The notes beneath the pieces were generated by a model. That model saw only the letters and a program-made list of their open reading frames with translations, ran no database searches and was not told where the DNA came from. Positions 26,598 through 35,598 of a DNA stretch of 64,000 bases are shown here, one piece after another. The first letter of the stretch is position 1; every line of letters begins with the position of its first letter. A program made the translations under genes and the position numbers. This stretch comes from Agrobacterium tumefaciens (GTDB lineage: Bacteria; Pseudomonadota; Alphaproteobacteria; Rhizobiales; Rhizobiaceae), in assembly GCF_005221385.1 (NCBI RefSeq), contig NZ_CP039904.1, forward strand, positions 930,001 through 994,000, read 5' to 3'.

Positions 26598-27307
26598 TGG
26601 TGACGTCGATGAGCAACCTCCCGCTGAAAACGCCCCACCTCACCCCCGCCCATCTGGGCCTGCCGAAAATCTCGATGATCGGCAACAAGACGTTTCTGAT
26701 CGAAGCGCCCGGCGAACTGGACCTGCCCGCCCAGCGGCGCATCTGGGCGCTGACACGCGCATTGAAGGACCGCCCCGAGGTGCTGGAACTCATACCCGGC
26801 ATGACCAACCTGCTGATCGTGCTGCGCAGCACGCCTGAAGACGCCGGGCGTTTGCAGGATGAGCTTCTCGACATCTGGCAAACGACTGCGGAACTCGATC
26901 TTCTGGGCAAGACCATCGAGGTGCCGACGACCTATGGCGGTGAACACGCCATCGACCTTGCGGCGATCTGCGATTATTCCGGCCTGCCGGACAAGGAAGT
27001 CGTGCGCCTGCATTTCGAGCGGACCTATACGGTTTTCGCCGTCGGTAGTGCGCCGGGCTTTGGTTATCTCGGCGGCCTTGATCCGCGCATTTTCATGCCG
27101 CGCAAGAAAGTCCCGTCGCTTCGCATGTTGAAGGGCATGGTGACGATCGGCGGCATGCAGTCCGGCATCTCGGTTCTGACCGGGCCGAATGGCTGGAATT
27201 CGCTGGGCTTCACCGAAATCACCATGTTCGACGCCACAGCCGAGCAACCGGCTGTGCTGGCGCCCGGCGACCGGGTTCGCTTCCTTCCCGAAAGGATCGA
27301 ACTATGA
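26594..27307 (+). CDS. pxpB: 5-oxoprolinase subunit PxpB / KipI-like protein (divergent)
   Basis: This 237-residue protein belongs to the KipI/allophanate-hydrolase-subunit-1 family. The core APGFGYLGGLDPRIFMPRKK is present. The usual SPGGW..IGRT ending reads GPNGWNSLGFTEITMF, so the conserved Arg is missing. Family members work with a PxpC partner either as 5-oxoprolinase or, in urea carboxylase, as the carboxyltransferase part. Start overlaps the previous stop (ATGA) and its own stop overlaps the next start. The second ATG (26597) or a third (26609) could also be used. Confidence 0.78.
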   Translation: MMVTSMSNLPLKTPHLTPAHLGLPKISMIGNKTFLIEAPGELDLPAQRRIWALTRALKDRPEVLELIPGMTNLLIVLRSTPEDAGRLQDELLDIWQTTAELDLLGKTIEVPTTYGGEHAIDLAAICDYSGLPDKEVVRLHFERTYTVFAVGSAPGFGYLGGLDPRIFMPRKKVPSLRMLKGMVTIGGMQSGISVLTGPNGWNSLGFTEITMFDATAEQPAVLAPGDRVRFLPERIEL

Positions 27308-28302
27308 TCCATATTCTTGCCTGCGGACCGCTGAACACCGTGCAGGATCTCGGCCGCGCCGGTTATCGCAATATCGGCATCACCGCCACGGGCGCGATGG
27401 ACCCGATTGCGCTCAGGGTCGGCAATATTCTCGCCGGTAACGGCGAGGATGCCGCTGCGATTGAAATCCAGACCTTTCCGTTCCGCATCGAATTCGAAGA
27501 AGCGCTGACCTTCGCCGTAACCGGTGCGGATTGCGCCGCACGGCTCAATGGTACTGATCTGCCGCCTTACTGGTGCGCGCGGGCAGAAAAGGGTCAGATC
27601 CTCGAATTTTCGACGCCGCTTAAGAATGCGCGCGCCTATCTCTGCCTTCAGGGCGGCGTCGATGTTCCTGTGGTGATGGGATCACGCAGCACCTCGCTTC
27701 GCGGCTCCTTCGGTGGCCATGAGGGACGCCACCTCACCACCGGCGACAGGCTGTCCGTTCTGCCATCCGAGCCGCCGGCGCCGCCGGCAAGCGGCCTCGG
27801 CGTCATGCCGCTTGCCGAGGCGATGCCGGACATGTTTCCAGTGTCCGACAATGGCGAATTGCTGCTGCGCGCCATTCCCGCCGCCGAACATGATCTTTTC
27901 GGCGAAGGTGCGGAACGTTTCTGGTCCGAAGCCTGGAAAATCACCTCGCAGAGCGACCGCACCGGCTACCGGCTTGCCGGCACGCCACTTATGCTTTCGG
28001 CTCCCGTGGAACTGCGCTCCTATGGCGTCATACCGGGTGTGGTTCAGGTACCGCCGGGCGGCGAGCCGATCATCCAGATGAGCGACGCCAACACCGCCGG
28101 CGGTTATCCCAAGATGGCTGGTATCATCGACAGCGATCTTTGGCGGCTCGGACAGGCGCGCATCGGCAGCCGCATCCGTTTCGTGCAGGCAACAGTGCGC
28201 GAGGCGCTGGAGGTCGAGCAGGCAATCGACGCCTATTTCGCAGATATCCGCAAGACCCTGCCACTGGTCACCGCCGCACTCGGCACGCTCGCAAAACGAT
28301 AG
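27304..28302 (+). CDS. pxpC: 5-oxoprolinase subunit PxpC / KipA-like protein
   Basis: This 332-residue protein belongs to the KipA/allophanate-hydrolase-subunit-2 family, with NTVQDLGRAGYRNIG and TGAMDPIAL at the N-terminus, LQGGVDVPVVMGSRST in the middle and GGYPKMAGIIDSDLWRLGQ near the end. The cyclophilin-like fold is shared with the carboxyltransferase part of urea carboxylase. It is coupled to pxpB by ATGA overlap. PxpB and PxpC homologues form a complex in characterised systems. Confidence 0.88.
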   Translation: MIHILACGPLNTVQDLGRAGYRNIGITATGAMDPIALRVGNILAGNGEDAAAIEIQTFPFRIEFEEALTFAVTGADCAARLNGTDLPPYWCARAEKGQILEFSTPLKNARAYLCLQGGVDVPVVMGSRSTSLRGSFGGHEGRHLTTGDRLSVLPSEPPAPPASGLGVMPLAEAMPDMFPVSDNGELLLRAIPAAEHDLFGEGAERFWSEAWKITSQSDRTGYRLAGTPLMLSAPVELRSYGVIPGVVQVPPGGEPIIQMSDANTAGGYPKMAGIIDSDLWRLGQARIGSRIRFVQATVREALEVEQAIDAYFADIRKTLPLVTAALGTLAKR

Positions 28303-28327
28303 TCCTGAAAAACACGGAGAGGGAACC

Positions 28328-29095
28328 ATGAAGATCGATGTTAATTCCGACATGGGCGAAGGTTTCGGCGTCTATAAGGTCTGCGACGACGAGAAGCTTA
28401 TGGAGGTCGTCTCTTCGGCGAATATCGCCTGCGGCTTCCATGCCGGCGATCCGGAAATGATGGCGCGCATGGTGCGTCTCGCCAAACAGAACGGCGTCGG
28501 CGTCGGCGCACATCCGGGCCTCGCAGATCGTCTCGGCTTCGGCCGCCGCGAAATTCCCGTCGATGCGGAAGAAATGGAACAGCAGGTTCTCTACCAGCTT
28601 GGCGCGCTTTCGGCAATTGCGAGAGCGCAGGATGTCTCCCTCTCCCATATCAGCTTCCATGCCGCCATGGGCAACATGATCAACCGCGATGCGGCGCTTG
28701 CCGAACGGATCATGAAAAAGATCAGGGCGGTCGATCCCAATCTCATTGTCTTTTCGATGCCTGATATGCTGATCGAAAAGGCGGCGCTGGATTGCGGGCT
28801 GAAGGTGCTCAACCTCTTTCTCGCCGACCGGGCCTATGATGTGAAGGGCCAGCTCGTGCCACGCAAGCTGCCAAATTCCGTCATCAAGGAAGAGGGAAAA
28901 GTTCGCGCGCGGGTACGCCAGTTTCTGGAAAAAGGCACGGTCACGACCATTGAGGGCGAGACCATCCCCGTTCGCGCCAGATCGATCCTCGTCCACAGCG
29001 ATACGCCCGGCTCACTGGAGCTTGCGCGCACGGTGCGCAGCGAAGTGGAAGCCTGTGGCGGCAGCGTCGTGCCGGCTCGCGAAGTGGTTGCCTGA
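28328..29095 (+). CDS. pxpA: 5-oxoprolinase subunit PxpA (LamB/YcsF family)
   Basis: This 255-residue protein has the family start DVNSDMGEGFG, the SANIACGFHAGDPEMM motif with the likely metal ligands, and GVGVGAHPGLADR. In known systems PxpA opens the 5-oxoproline ring together with PxpBC using ATP. GAGAGGGAACC precedes the ATG. It ends the operon, 31 bases before a strong terminator. Presence with a biotin carboxylase suggests either a 5-oxoprolinase with extra carboxylase or a combined amide-processing enzyme. Confidence 0.9.
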   Translation: MKIDVNSDMGEGFGVYKVCDDEKLMEVVSSANIACGFHAGDPEMMARMVRLAKQNGVGVGAHPGLADRLGFGRREIPVDAEEMEQQVLYQLGALSAIARAQDVSLSHISFHAAMGNMINRDAALAERIMKKIRAVDPNLIVFSMPDMLIEKAALDCGLKVLNLFLADRAYDVKGQLVPRKLPNSVIKEEGKVRARVRQFLEKGTVTTIEGETIPVRARSILVHSDTPGSLELARTVRSEVEACGGSVVPAREVVA

Positions 29096-29126
29096 AGCGG
29101 GAGCCGCCCTCATATCCTGAAGCACA

Positions 29127-29176
29127 AAAAATTACGGCACCGCATTCCAGGTCAGGAGCGCGGTGCCGTAATTTTT
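29127..29176. terminator. Strong bidirectional terminator
   Basis: AAAAATTACGGCACCGC (29127-29143) and GCGGTGCCGTAATTTTT (29160-29176) form a perfect 17-bp stem with a 16-base loop. Runs of T on both strands allow termination of pxpA from the left and of the convergent ABC ATPase gene from the right. Confidence 0.85.
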
Positions 29177-29250
29177 GCCGGCTATGGAATACGGCACGGA
29201 TTTCGATCCGTCGCCAGCCGGGCCGCCTGAGCGACCCGGCCGCGAAATCG

Positions 29251-30354
29251 TCAATTCAGCTGGATCACGTGATTGCTGTCGCTCGTCCAGCTCAGTCTCA
29301 CCCGGTCGCCAGCGGCGCTGACGGCATTGGTGAAGCCTTCCGTCTGGGTCTGCCGGTAGGCGATCATCGGCTCGCCATTGTCCAGCCGCAGGTAATAATG
29401 CAGCATGAAACCGCGATAAACGACCTGCTCCACCCGCGCCGTGGTGGAATTGCTGGCGCTTTCACCCGCATCGACCGCAAGCGGTGAGACCGAGATTGCT
29501 TCGGGGCGAACGGTCACGACGACCTTGTCGCCCTGAACCGCCCCCATATCCTCGACATCGAGCCAAACGCCGGAACCAGTGACCAACCGTGCGGAACGGC
29601 CACTGCGCTCCGCCACGCTCGCCTCGAAGAAGTTCGAGGCGCCGATGAAACCGGCGACGAAGCGGGTCAGCGGCTTCTGGTAGATTTCGCCGGCCGGGGC
29701 GATCTGCTCGAGATTGCCGTCCCGCATCACAGCGATCTGGTCCGCCATGGTCAGGGCCTCGTCCTGATCATGCGTCACCATGATGGTGGTGAGGCCAAGC
29801 CGCTGCTGCAGGCTGCGGATTTCAACCTGCATGCTTTCCCTCAGGCCCTTGTCGAGCGCGCCGAGCGGTTCGTCCAGGAGCAGCATCGAAGGTTCGATCA
29901 CCAGCGCACGCGCCAGCGCCACACGCTGCTGCTGGCCGCCGGAAAGCTGCGCCGGCAGCCGGTCGCCGAAGGTGTGCAGCTGAACGAGATCGAGCGCCTG
30001 CTTTACGCGCCCTTCCCGATCTGCCTTCGAGATACCCCGCATTTCGAGACCGAAGGCGACGTTTTCGGCAACGGTCATATGGGGAAACAGGGCATAGTTC
30101 TGGAAGAGCATGCCGACATTGCGGCGGTGAACCGGGGTGCGCGTGGTCGGCTTGCCGCCGACCACGATTTCACCCGAGGTGGGATCGACAAGCCCCGCAA
30201 TCATGCGAAGGCAGGTCGTTTTCCCGCAGCCGCTCGGGCCGAGAAGCGCCAGGATTTCCCCTGCCTTGACGGTAAGCGAAACATCATCGACGGCAACGAC
30301 CTGACCGCTGTAATGCTTGGTCAGTCTTTCCAGGCGGACTTCTACGGATTTCAT
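29251..30354 (-). CDS. Spermidine/putrescine-type ABC transporter ATP-binding protein
   Basis: This 367-residue PotA-like ATPase has Walker A GPSGCGKTT, Q-loop LFQNYALFPHMT, signature LSGGQQQR, Walker B MLLLDEPLGALD and switch His in MVTHDQ, with a C-terminal TOBE domain from about residue 280. It ends a four-gene operon of two permeases and a binding protein. Pot-type systems import polyamines, but related ones take up opines, amino acids, ferric ions or sugars, so specificity is uncertain. Confidence 0.93.
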   Translation of the reverse strand: MKSVEVRLERLTKHYSGQVVAVDDVSLTVKAGEILALLGPSGCGKTTCLRMIAGLVDPTSGEIVVGGKPTTRTPVHRRNVGMLFQNYALFPHMTVAENVAFGLEMRGISKADREGRVKQALDLVQLHTFGDRLPAQLSGGQQQRVALARALVIEPSMLLLDEPLGALDKGLRESMQVEIRSLQQRLGLTTIMVTHDQDEALTMADQIAVMRDGNLEQIAPAGEIYQKPLTRFVAGFIGASNFFEASVAERSGRSARLVTGSGVWLDVEDMGAVQGDKVVVTVRPEAISVSPLAVDAGESASNSTTARVEQVVYRGFMLHYYLRLDNGEPMIAYRQTQTEGFTNAVSAAGDRVRLSWTSDSNHVIQLN

Positions 30355-30363
30355 CAGCGTTCC

Positions 30364-31440
30364 TCAGCCGTTAAAGGTCTGGTTGTATTTTTCGAGCCAT
30401 TGGGCGCGGCGCGGAATGATGTATTTCCAGTCCGGCGTGAAGAGGTTGAGCGTTTCCATCTTCGCTTCCGGGTAGGCAAGGAACTTCGCCGTATCCGCGC
30501 CGAACTCGATGCCCTTGACGGAGGGGGCGCTCAGCGTCGCTTCCGAGAGCATCTTCTGCACGCCCGGATCGAGGATGCGGTTGATATAGGCAAGCGCGAG
30601 ATCGCGGTGCGGCCCGCCCTTGACGAGCGCGATGGAATTGATGCCGGTGAATGCACCTTCCTTCGGGAAGGTCATGTCCAGCGGCACGCCCTTCTTGGTG
30701 TGCGGATAAACCGCCTTGGAATATTCGATGCCGCCGAAATCCGCCTGGCCCTGCGCCACCATCATCGTCTGCGCTTCCGCATCATAGATCGACAGCACGT
30801 TAGGCTTCAGCTCGGCGAGTTTCGCCCAGCCGGCATCCGTATCATATTGCGCTTCTTTCAGCGGCTTGCCCGTCGCAAGGGCGGCCGCCACCATCAGCAT
30901 CAGAACGCTCTGGGTATTCTTCGGTGTGTTGAGAAGCATGCGGCGGGCATATTTCTTGTCGAACATCTGTTCGTAGCTTTCGAACGGCTTGCCCGTCGTC
31001 GGATTATAGAACAGGCCGGCAATCGAAATCGCGAAACCGACCCCGAAATTGTCTTCGAAGAGATAACGCGAATAGACATTCTTGAGGTTGGGGATTTCAT
31101 CCGCCGGCAATTGCTCGATCAGGCCTTCCTCCTTGGCCTGCGGAACACCGACATCGTCCATCGACATCACGCTATATTGCGGATTTTCGCGGGTGGCGCG
31201 CAGCGTCGCGATATTGGCGAGCGTCGCGCCTTCGGTCGTCAGGACCCGGCACTTATATTCCTTTTCGAAAGCCGGGATCACTTCCTTCTTGATCAGCCCG
31301 CCCTGCGCCGAATTATAGACGCCGACATACATGGTGCGGTCCTGTGCGGAAGCCGCGGTGTAGAAATAGGGTGTGGCGAGCGCGCCTGCGGTGACTGTCA
31401 GGAAACTGCGCCGTTTCATGATGATGGTCTTGTCTGTCAT
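30364..31440 (-). CDS. Extracellular solute-binding protein, PotD-like
   Basis: This 358-residue binding protein begins with a twin-arginine-like signal (KRRSFLTVTAGALATPYF, ending ASAQD), suggesting export by Tat or Sec. The mature part fits the PotD/spermidine-binding family (GVYNSAQGGLIKKEVIPAFEKEY). A start at 31419 (MKRRSFL) is an alternative; the chosen ATG has GAGGGG upstream. It is nine bases from the ATPase gene and 25 from the permease. The ligand is unknown. Confidence 0.87.
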   Translation of the reverse strand: MTDKTIIMKRRSFLTVTAGALATPYFYTAASAQDRTMYVGVYNSAQGGLIKKEVIPAFEKEYKCRVLTTEGATLANIATLRATRENPQYSVMSMDDVGVPQAKEEGLIEQLPADEIPNLKNVYSRYLFEDNFGVGFAISIAGLFYNPTTGKPFESYEQMFDKKYARRMLLNTPKNTQSVLMLMVAAALATGKPLKEAQYDTDAGWAKLAELKPNVLSIYDAEAQTMMVAQGQADFGGIEYSKAVYPHTKKGVPLDMTFPKEGAFTGINSIALVKGGPHRDLALAYINRILDPGVQKMLSEATLSAPSVKGIEFGADTAKFLAYPEAKMETLNLFTPDWKYIIPRRAQWLEKYNQTFNG

Positions 31441-31465
31441 TTCCGGTACCCCTCTTGTTGTTGAT

Positions 31466-32269
31466 TTACATAGCCATTGCCCGGCGCAGACCCACCAGCC
31501 TGTCGAGGACGAGCACGACGGTCACCGCCAGAAGGATGATGATGGTGGACATGGTCGCGACCGAAGGATCGAAGACCGTGCCGATCTGGCGATAGAGAAC
31601 GATGGGCACGGGCAGGTTCGCAGAATCGGCCAGCCACATCGAAACGGGATAATTGTCGAAAGAAACCATGAAGCAGAAGATCGAGCCGGAGGCGACGCCG
31701 GGCGCGATCTGCGGAAAGATCACCCGAGTGAAGGTTTTCCAGCGGGTGGCGCCGAGCGTGCGCGCCGCTTCCTCAAGGCTGACATTGACGAGCTGAAGAC
31801 TGGTCAGCACCGTGCGGATCACATAGGGCGACGTCACCACGGTGTGGGCGATCAGAAGCTTCAGCTTGGTATCCATCCAGCCATAGCCGGAGAAAAGCTG
31901 CAGCAATGCCAGGCCGGTCACCAGCACGGGAAAGATCAGCGGCGAAAGCAGCAGCCCCTTCATCAGCGAGCGGCCGATGAATTTTCCACGGGAGAGCGCG
32001 AAGGCGGCGGGAACACCGAGCGCCAGCGAAAGAATGGTGGTCGCAACCGCCAGCGCCGCGCTGAAAGTGAGGCCGGCGGTGAATTCCTCGTTCTGCATCA
32101 CCGCCGCATACCAGCGGAAGGTGAAGCCCTGCGGCGGAAAGGTGACGAAATAACTGTCGGAGAACGAGATGGCGACGACGAGGACGATCGGGGCCAGGAT
32201 GAAGACCATCATGGCGGCGGTGATCGCGTAAAGGACGATGGCGGACGTGCCGGTCAGCTTGTTGTTCAT
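31466..32269 (-). CDS. ABC transporter permease, PotC-like
   Basis: This 267-residue permease has about six membrane segments and the ATPase-docking loop EAARTLGATRWKTFTRVIFPQIAPG near 170-195. It overlaps the PotB-like gene by four bases (32266-32269). The FTFRWYAAVMQNEEF segment after the first membrane helix is typical of PotC-type subunits. Confidence 0.92.
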   Translation of the reverse strand: MNNKLTGTSAIVLYAITAAMMVFILAPIVLVVAISFSDSYFVTFPPQGFTFRWYAAVMQNEEFTAGLTFSAALAVATTILSLALGVPAAFALSRGKFIGRSLMKGLLLSPLIFPVLVTGLALLQLFSGYGWMDTKLKLLIAHTVVTSPYVIRTVLTSLQLVNVSLEEAARTLGATRWKTFTRVIFPQIAPGVASGSIFCFMVSFDNYPVSMWLADSANLPVPIVLYRQIGTVFDPSVATMSTIIILLAVTVVLVLDRLVGLRRAMAM

Positions 32270-33198
32270 GACGCGCTTGCCTTGATACGACGCCCGCCGA
32301 GCAGCCGCATCGAGACGGCGTTGATCAGAATGACGATGAAAACGAGGATGGTGGCGATGGTGGCGCCGAACGGCCAGTCATAGACCGCGAGAACCTGCTG
32401 TTCGACCATGTTGCCGAGCATCTGCGAACCGGGGCCGCCGATCAAAGCGGGAATGACGTAGGATGCCGAGGCCAGAGAAAACACCAGCGTGAAACCTGCG
32501 ACCAGACCAGGAAGGCTGAGCGGGAAGGTGATCCGCAGGAACACCTTCCATGCCGGTGCGCCGAGCGTGCGCGCGGCCTGCTGCAGATTGGGATCGATCT
32601 TGCCGAGAGCTGAGGACAGCGGCAGCACCATCATCGGGAAGAAAATGTGCAGGGAGCCGATGATGACGGCGGCATCCGAAAACAGCAGCGTCAGCGGGCT
32701 GTCTATGATGCCCAGATTCATCAGCACATAATTCAGAAGGCCGGTCGGGCCGTTGCCGAGAATGAGCTGCCAGCCATAGGCGCGAACCACGACGCTGACA
32801 GCGAGCGGCGCGATGACAATCAGCGTGATGATGCGGGTGGTGGCGATATTGCCGCGCACAAGCACGGTCGCGACCGGATAGGCCAGTATCGCCGCGATGA
32901 TGGAGGTGACGAGGCTGATGCGGATCGTCGCCCAGAGCACCTTCTGGTAAAGGTCGACCTCGAAAAACCTGACATAATGGGCAAGCGTGAAGGGGGAGCC
33001 GATCAACCCTTGCGAATTCTGCGTCATGACGCTGAAGGTCATCAGGCGGATGGCCGGCCAGAAAAAGAAGATCGTGAGGAAGATCAACAGCGGCAATATG
33101 AGTATGCCCGGTGAAAACAGCCGGCGCTCGATGGCTTTCCAGCCGGAAATTCCACGGCGTGGCAGGGCATGGGGTTTCATGATCGCAATATCCGACAT
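32266..33198 (-). CDS. ABC transporter permease, PotB-like
   Basis: This 310-residue permease is first in the operon. It has a cytoplasmic N-terminal extension of about 30 residues, six membrane segments and the docking loop QAARTLGAPAWKVFLRITFPLSLPG. The 431-bp region upstream is shared with the divergent aminotransferase gene and holds several dyads, suggesting joint control of both directions. Confidence 0.92.
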   Translation of the reverse strand: MSDIAIMKPHALPRRGISGWKAIERRLFSPGILILPLLIFLTIFFFWPAIRLMTFSVMTQNSQGLIGSPFTLAHYVRFFEVDLYQKVLWATIRISLVTSIIAAILAYPVATVLVRGNIATTRIITLIVIAPLAVSVVVRAYGWQLILGNGPTGLLNYVLMNLGIIDSPLTLLFSDAAVIIGSLHIFFPMMVLPLSSALGKIDPNLQQAARTLGAPAWKVFLRITFPLSLPGLVAGFTLVFSLASASYVIPALIGGPGSQMLGNMVEQQVLAVYDWPFGATIATILVFIVILINAVSMRLLGGRRIKASAS

Positions 33199-33629
33199 CT
33201 ATACTCCCGTCGCGTTGAATACGGCACGAGGCATCGCGTTGACCCGAACGACGTGATCGTCCAAGCCTATGACTAGAATTTGCTGGGTGTGCTCCCTGTC
33301 GAGGTATCCGGTCTTTCGCCGGCACCTGTCGCATGTTTCTGCTTGCTCGCGTCGGTTACCTCTTTGGGCAATATTGCCCGACGCGTCGTTCCCTTGTTGT
33401 TGTCAGGAGCTTAGGGGCTAAGCCGACGCCCTGCATAATAGTTTATTGCTCTTAGGTCATCGCATACGAGTATGGACCGAAGCAGCCGTTTGAAGCCGAT
33501 GCATCAAAATCCCGTATGACCTCACATCGAAGTCGTATTGGGGAAACGGCGGAAAATTCCCGTAACCTCTTTGTCATGCACTGGCGTCGCGACGATGCCT
33601 GCCTTCACCGTCACAATCGGAAATAATCC
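33199..33629. promoter_or_regulatory. Divergent control region with several dyads
   Basis: There is no convincing gene in this 431-bp gap. It contains a perfect 14-base palindrome GGGCAATATTGCCC (33366-33379), GCTTAGGGGCTAAGC (33409-33423), CATACGAGTATG (33463-33474) and a LysR-box-like GCATAATAGTTTATTGC (33432-33448). The arms GGTCAT (33455-33460) and ATGACC (33516-33521) form a wider repeat. It separates the Pot-like operon from the divergent aminotransferase/SDR pair and probably holds both promoters. Confidence 0.55.
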
Positions 33630-34832
33630 ATGCCCACCATCGCCCAACGCCTTAACAACGTCACCGTGTCGGCTTCGCTCGCCATGACCCAGAAAGCCCG
33701 CGATCTCGCCGCTCAGGGCATCAAGGTCATCAGCCTGTCTTCCGGCGAGCCGGATTTCCCGACCCCTGCCCACGCGGTCGAGGCGGCGCATGCGGCGGCC
33801 CTTGCCGGTGACACGAAATATCCGCCAGCCGACGGAACGCCGGCGCTACGGGCCGCAATCCAGCGGAAGTTCAAGCGCGACAATAATCTCGATTACGATC
33901 CAAGCCAGATTCTGGTGGCGGGCGGCGGCAAGCAGATCATCTTCAACGCCATCATGGCCACCTGCGATCCGGGCGATGAGGTCGTCATTCCCGCGCCGTC
34001 GTGGATCAGCTATGCCGATATCGTGAAGTTCGCGGGCGCCGTGCCGGTGCCGGTGATTTGCCCGGAGAATAACGGTTTCCGCCTGCGGGCCGAAGATCTC
34101 GAAGCCGCCATTACCCCGAAGACCAAATGGCTGCTTTTCAACTTCCCCAATAATCCCACGGGCGCCGCCTGCTCGCGCGCGGAAATGAAGGAAATCGCCG
34201 AGGTCATGCTGCGGCATCCGCATGTCTGGATCATGACCGACGACATGTATGAGCACCTGATCTATGACGACTTCGAATTCTGCACCATCGCCGAAGTCGA
34301 ACCCCGGCTTTATGACCGTGTTCTGACCGTCAACGGCGCATCGAAGGCCTATGCCATGACCGGCTGGCGCCTTGGTTTCTGCGGCGGCCCGAAGGATCTC
34401 ATCAAGGCCATCAGCAACGTCAACACCCAAAACAGCGGCGGCGTCGCGACCATCGTGCAGGCCGCCGCCGTCGCGGTTCTCGACGGCCCGCAGGATCTGC
34501 TGAAGGAGCGCGCCGATATCTACAAGACGCGCCGCGATTTCGTACTCGGCAAGCTGGCCGAGATTGACGGCCCTCGCTGCCACAAGCCCGAGGGCGCCTT
34601 CTACATCTTCCCGAATATTGCCGCGCTGATCGGCAAGACGACGAAGGGCGGCACGAAGATCGAAAACGATACCGATTTCGTCATGGCGCTGCTCGCCGAA
34701 CATCACGTTGCCACGGTGCAGGGCGCGGCCTATGGCCTCAGCCCCTTCTTCCGGCTTTCCTATGCCACCAGCATGGAAAACCTTGCCGAAGGCTGCGCCC
34801 GCATCGCCGAATTCTGCAATGGAATGAAATAG
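33630..34832 (+). CDS. Pyridoxal-phosphate aminotransferase, class I (aspartate aminotransferase-like)
   Basis: This 400-residue fold-type I enzyme has ISLSSGEPDFPTP near the N-terminus, NFPNNPTGAACS with the Asn that contacts the cofactor, and the Schiff-base lysine in SKAYAMTGWRLG (about 235-246). FFRLSYATS carries the substrate-carboxylate Arg. Length and motifs match rhizobial AatA. Position between a Pot-like transporter and an SDR suggests transamination of an imported amine or amino acid, though housekeeping aspartate aminotransferase is possible. Confidence 0.9.
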   Translation: MPTIAQRLNNVTVSASLAMTQKARDLAAQGIKVISLSSGEPDFPTPAHAVEAAHAAALAGDTKYPPADGTPALRAAIQRKFKRDNNLDYDPSQILVAGGGKQIIFNAIMATCDPGDEVVIPAPSWISYADIVKFAGAVPVPVICPENNGFRLRAEDLEAAITPKTKWLLFNFPNNPTGAACSRAEMKEIAEVMLRHPHVWIMTDDMYEHLIYDDFEFCTIAEVEPRLYDRVLTVNGASKAYAMTGWRLGFCGGPKDLIKAISNVNTQNSGGVATIVQAAAVAVLDGPQDLLKERADIYKTRRDFVLGKLAEIDGPRCHKPEGAFYIFPNIAALIGKTTKGGTKIENDTDFVMALLAEHHVATVQGAAYGLSPFFRLSYATSMENLAEGCARIAEFCNGMK

Positions 34833-34842
34833 GGAGAACAGC

Positions 34843-35535
34843 ATGTTGGGAGGAAGTGGCCGTGTCATCATGGTTTCCGGCGCATCGCGGGGCCTTGGCC
34901 TTGCGATCGCCAAAAGGCTTCACGAAGCCGGTTTCACCGTCGCGGCGGGAGCGCGAAATCCGGCCGCCGTTGCGGTGAAGGACCGGCTTTCGGCTGATCG
35001 CTACGATGCGGAAGAGGCGGGCTCGGCGGAGGCCTGGGTTGACGCGGTTGCGGCCAGGTATGGCCGGATCGATGGTCTGGTGAATTGCGCCGGCATCAAC
35101 CCGAAGGTCCGGGTGATGGATACGGGTGAAGAAAGCCTCGACCAGATGTGGCGCATCAACGTCAAGGGTCCGCTGAGGGTCACCCGCGCCGCCATTCCTC
35201 ATCTCGTAAAAACCGGACAGGGTAGGGTCATCAATGTCGCCTCGCTGGCGGGACGCCGCGTTGGGTCGAATGTCGGTTATGCGATGACGAAATTCGCCGT
35301 CGTCGCCCTCACCCATGGTATCCGCCAGGAATTATGGGACAGCGGCGTGCGCGCCACCGCCCTCTGCCCCGGCTATATCGCAACCGATATGACATCAGGC
35401 GAAACGGAAGTCAGCCGCGAGGACATGACCCAGCCGGAAGATCTTGCCGAAATGGTGGAAACCCTGCTTCGCCTGCCGAACAATCTTTCGGTGGCCGAAT
35501 TGCTGGTGAACTGCCGCAAGGAAGCCATGCTTTGA
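34843..35535 (+). CDS. Short-chain dehydrogenase/reductase
   Basis: This 230-residue SDR has SGASRGLGLAIAKRL, NCAGIN at about 83-88, a catalytic Ser in NVASLAG and the YAMTK pair. GGGAGAACAGC precedes the ATG, ten bases after the aminotransferase stop, so the two are co-transcribed. It could reduce or oxidise the aldehyde or keto product of the transaminase. The substrate is unknown. Confidence 0.9.
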   Translation: MLGGSGRVIMVSGASRGLGLAIAKRLHEAGFTVAAGARNPAAVAVKDRLSADRYDAEEAGSAEAWVDAVAARYGRIDGLVNCAGINPKVRVMDTGEESLDQMWRINVKGPLRVTRAAIPHLVKTGQGRVINVASLAGRRVGSNVGYAMTKFAVVALTHGIRQELWDSGVRATALCPGYIATDMTSGETEVSREDMTQPEDLAEMVETLLRLPNNLSVAELLVNCRKEAML

Positions 35536-35598
35536 TCTTTTCCACGCGCGGCACCGAGAAACGGTGCTGCGCTTGGCTTTAAAACCGGCCTGACCCTT

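Noticed and set aside
29770..31464. A 564-codon plus-strand frame opposite the Pot-like ATPase and binding-protein genes
   Set aside because: It is a shadow of the minus-strand genes, rich in Arg and His, without a start signal.
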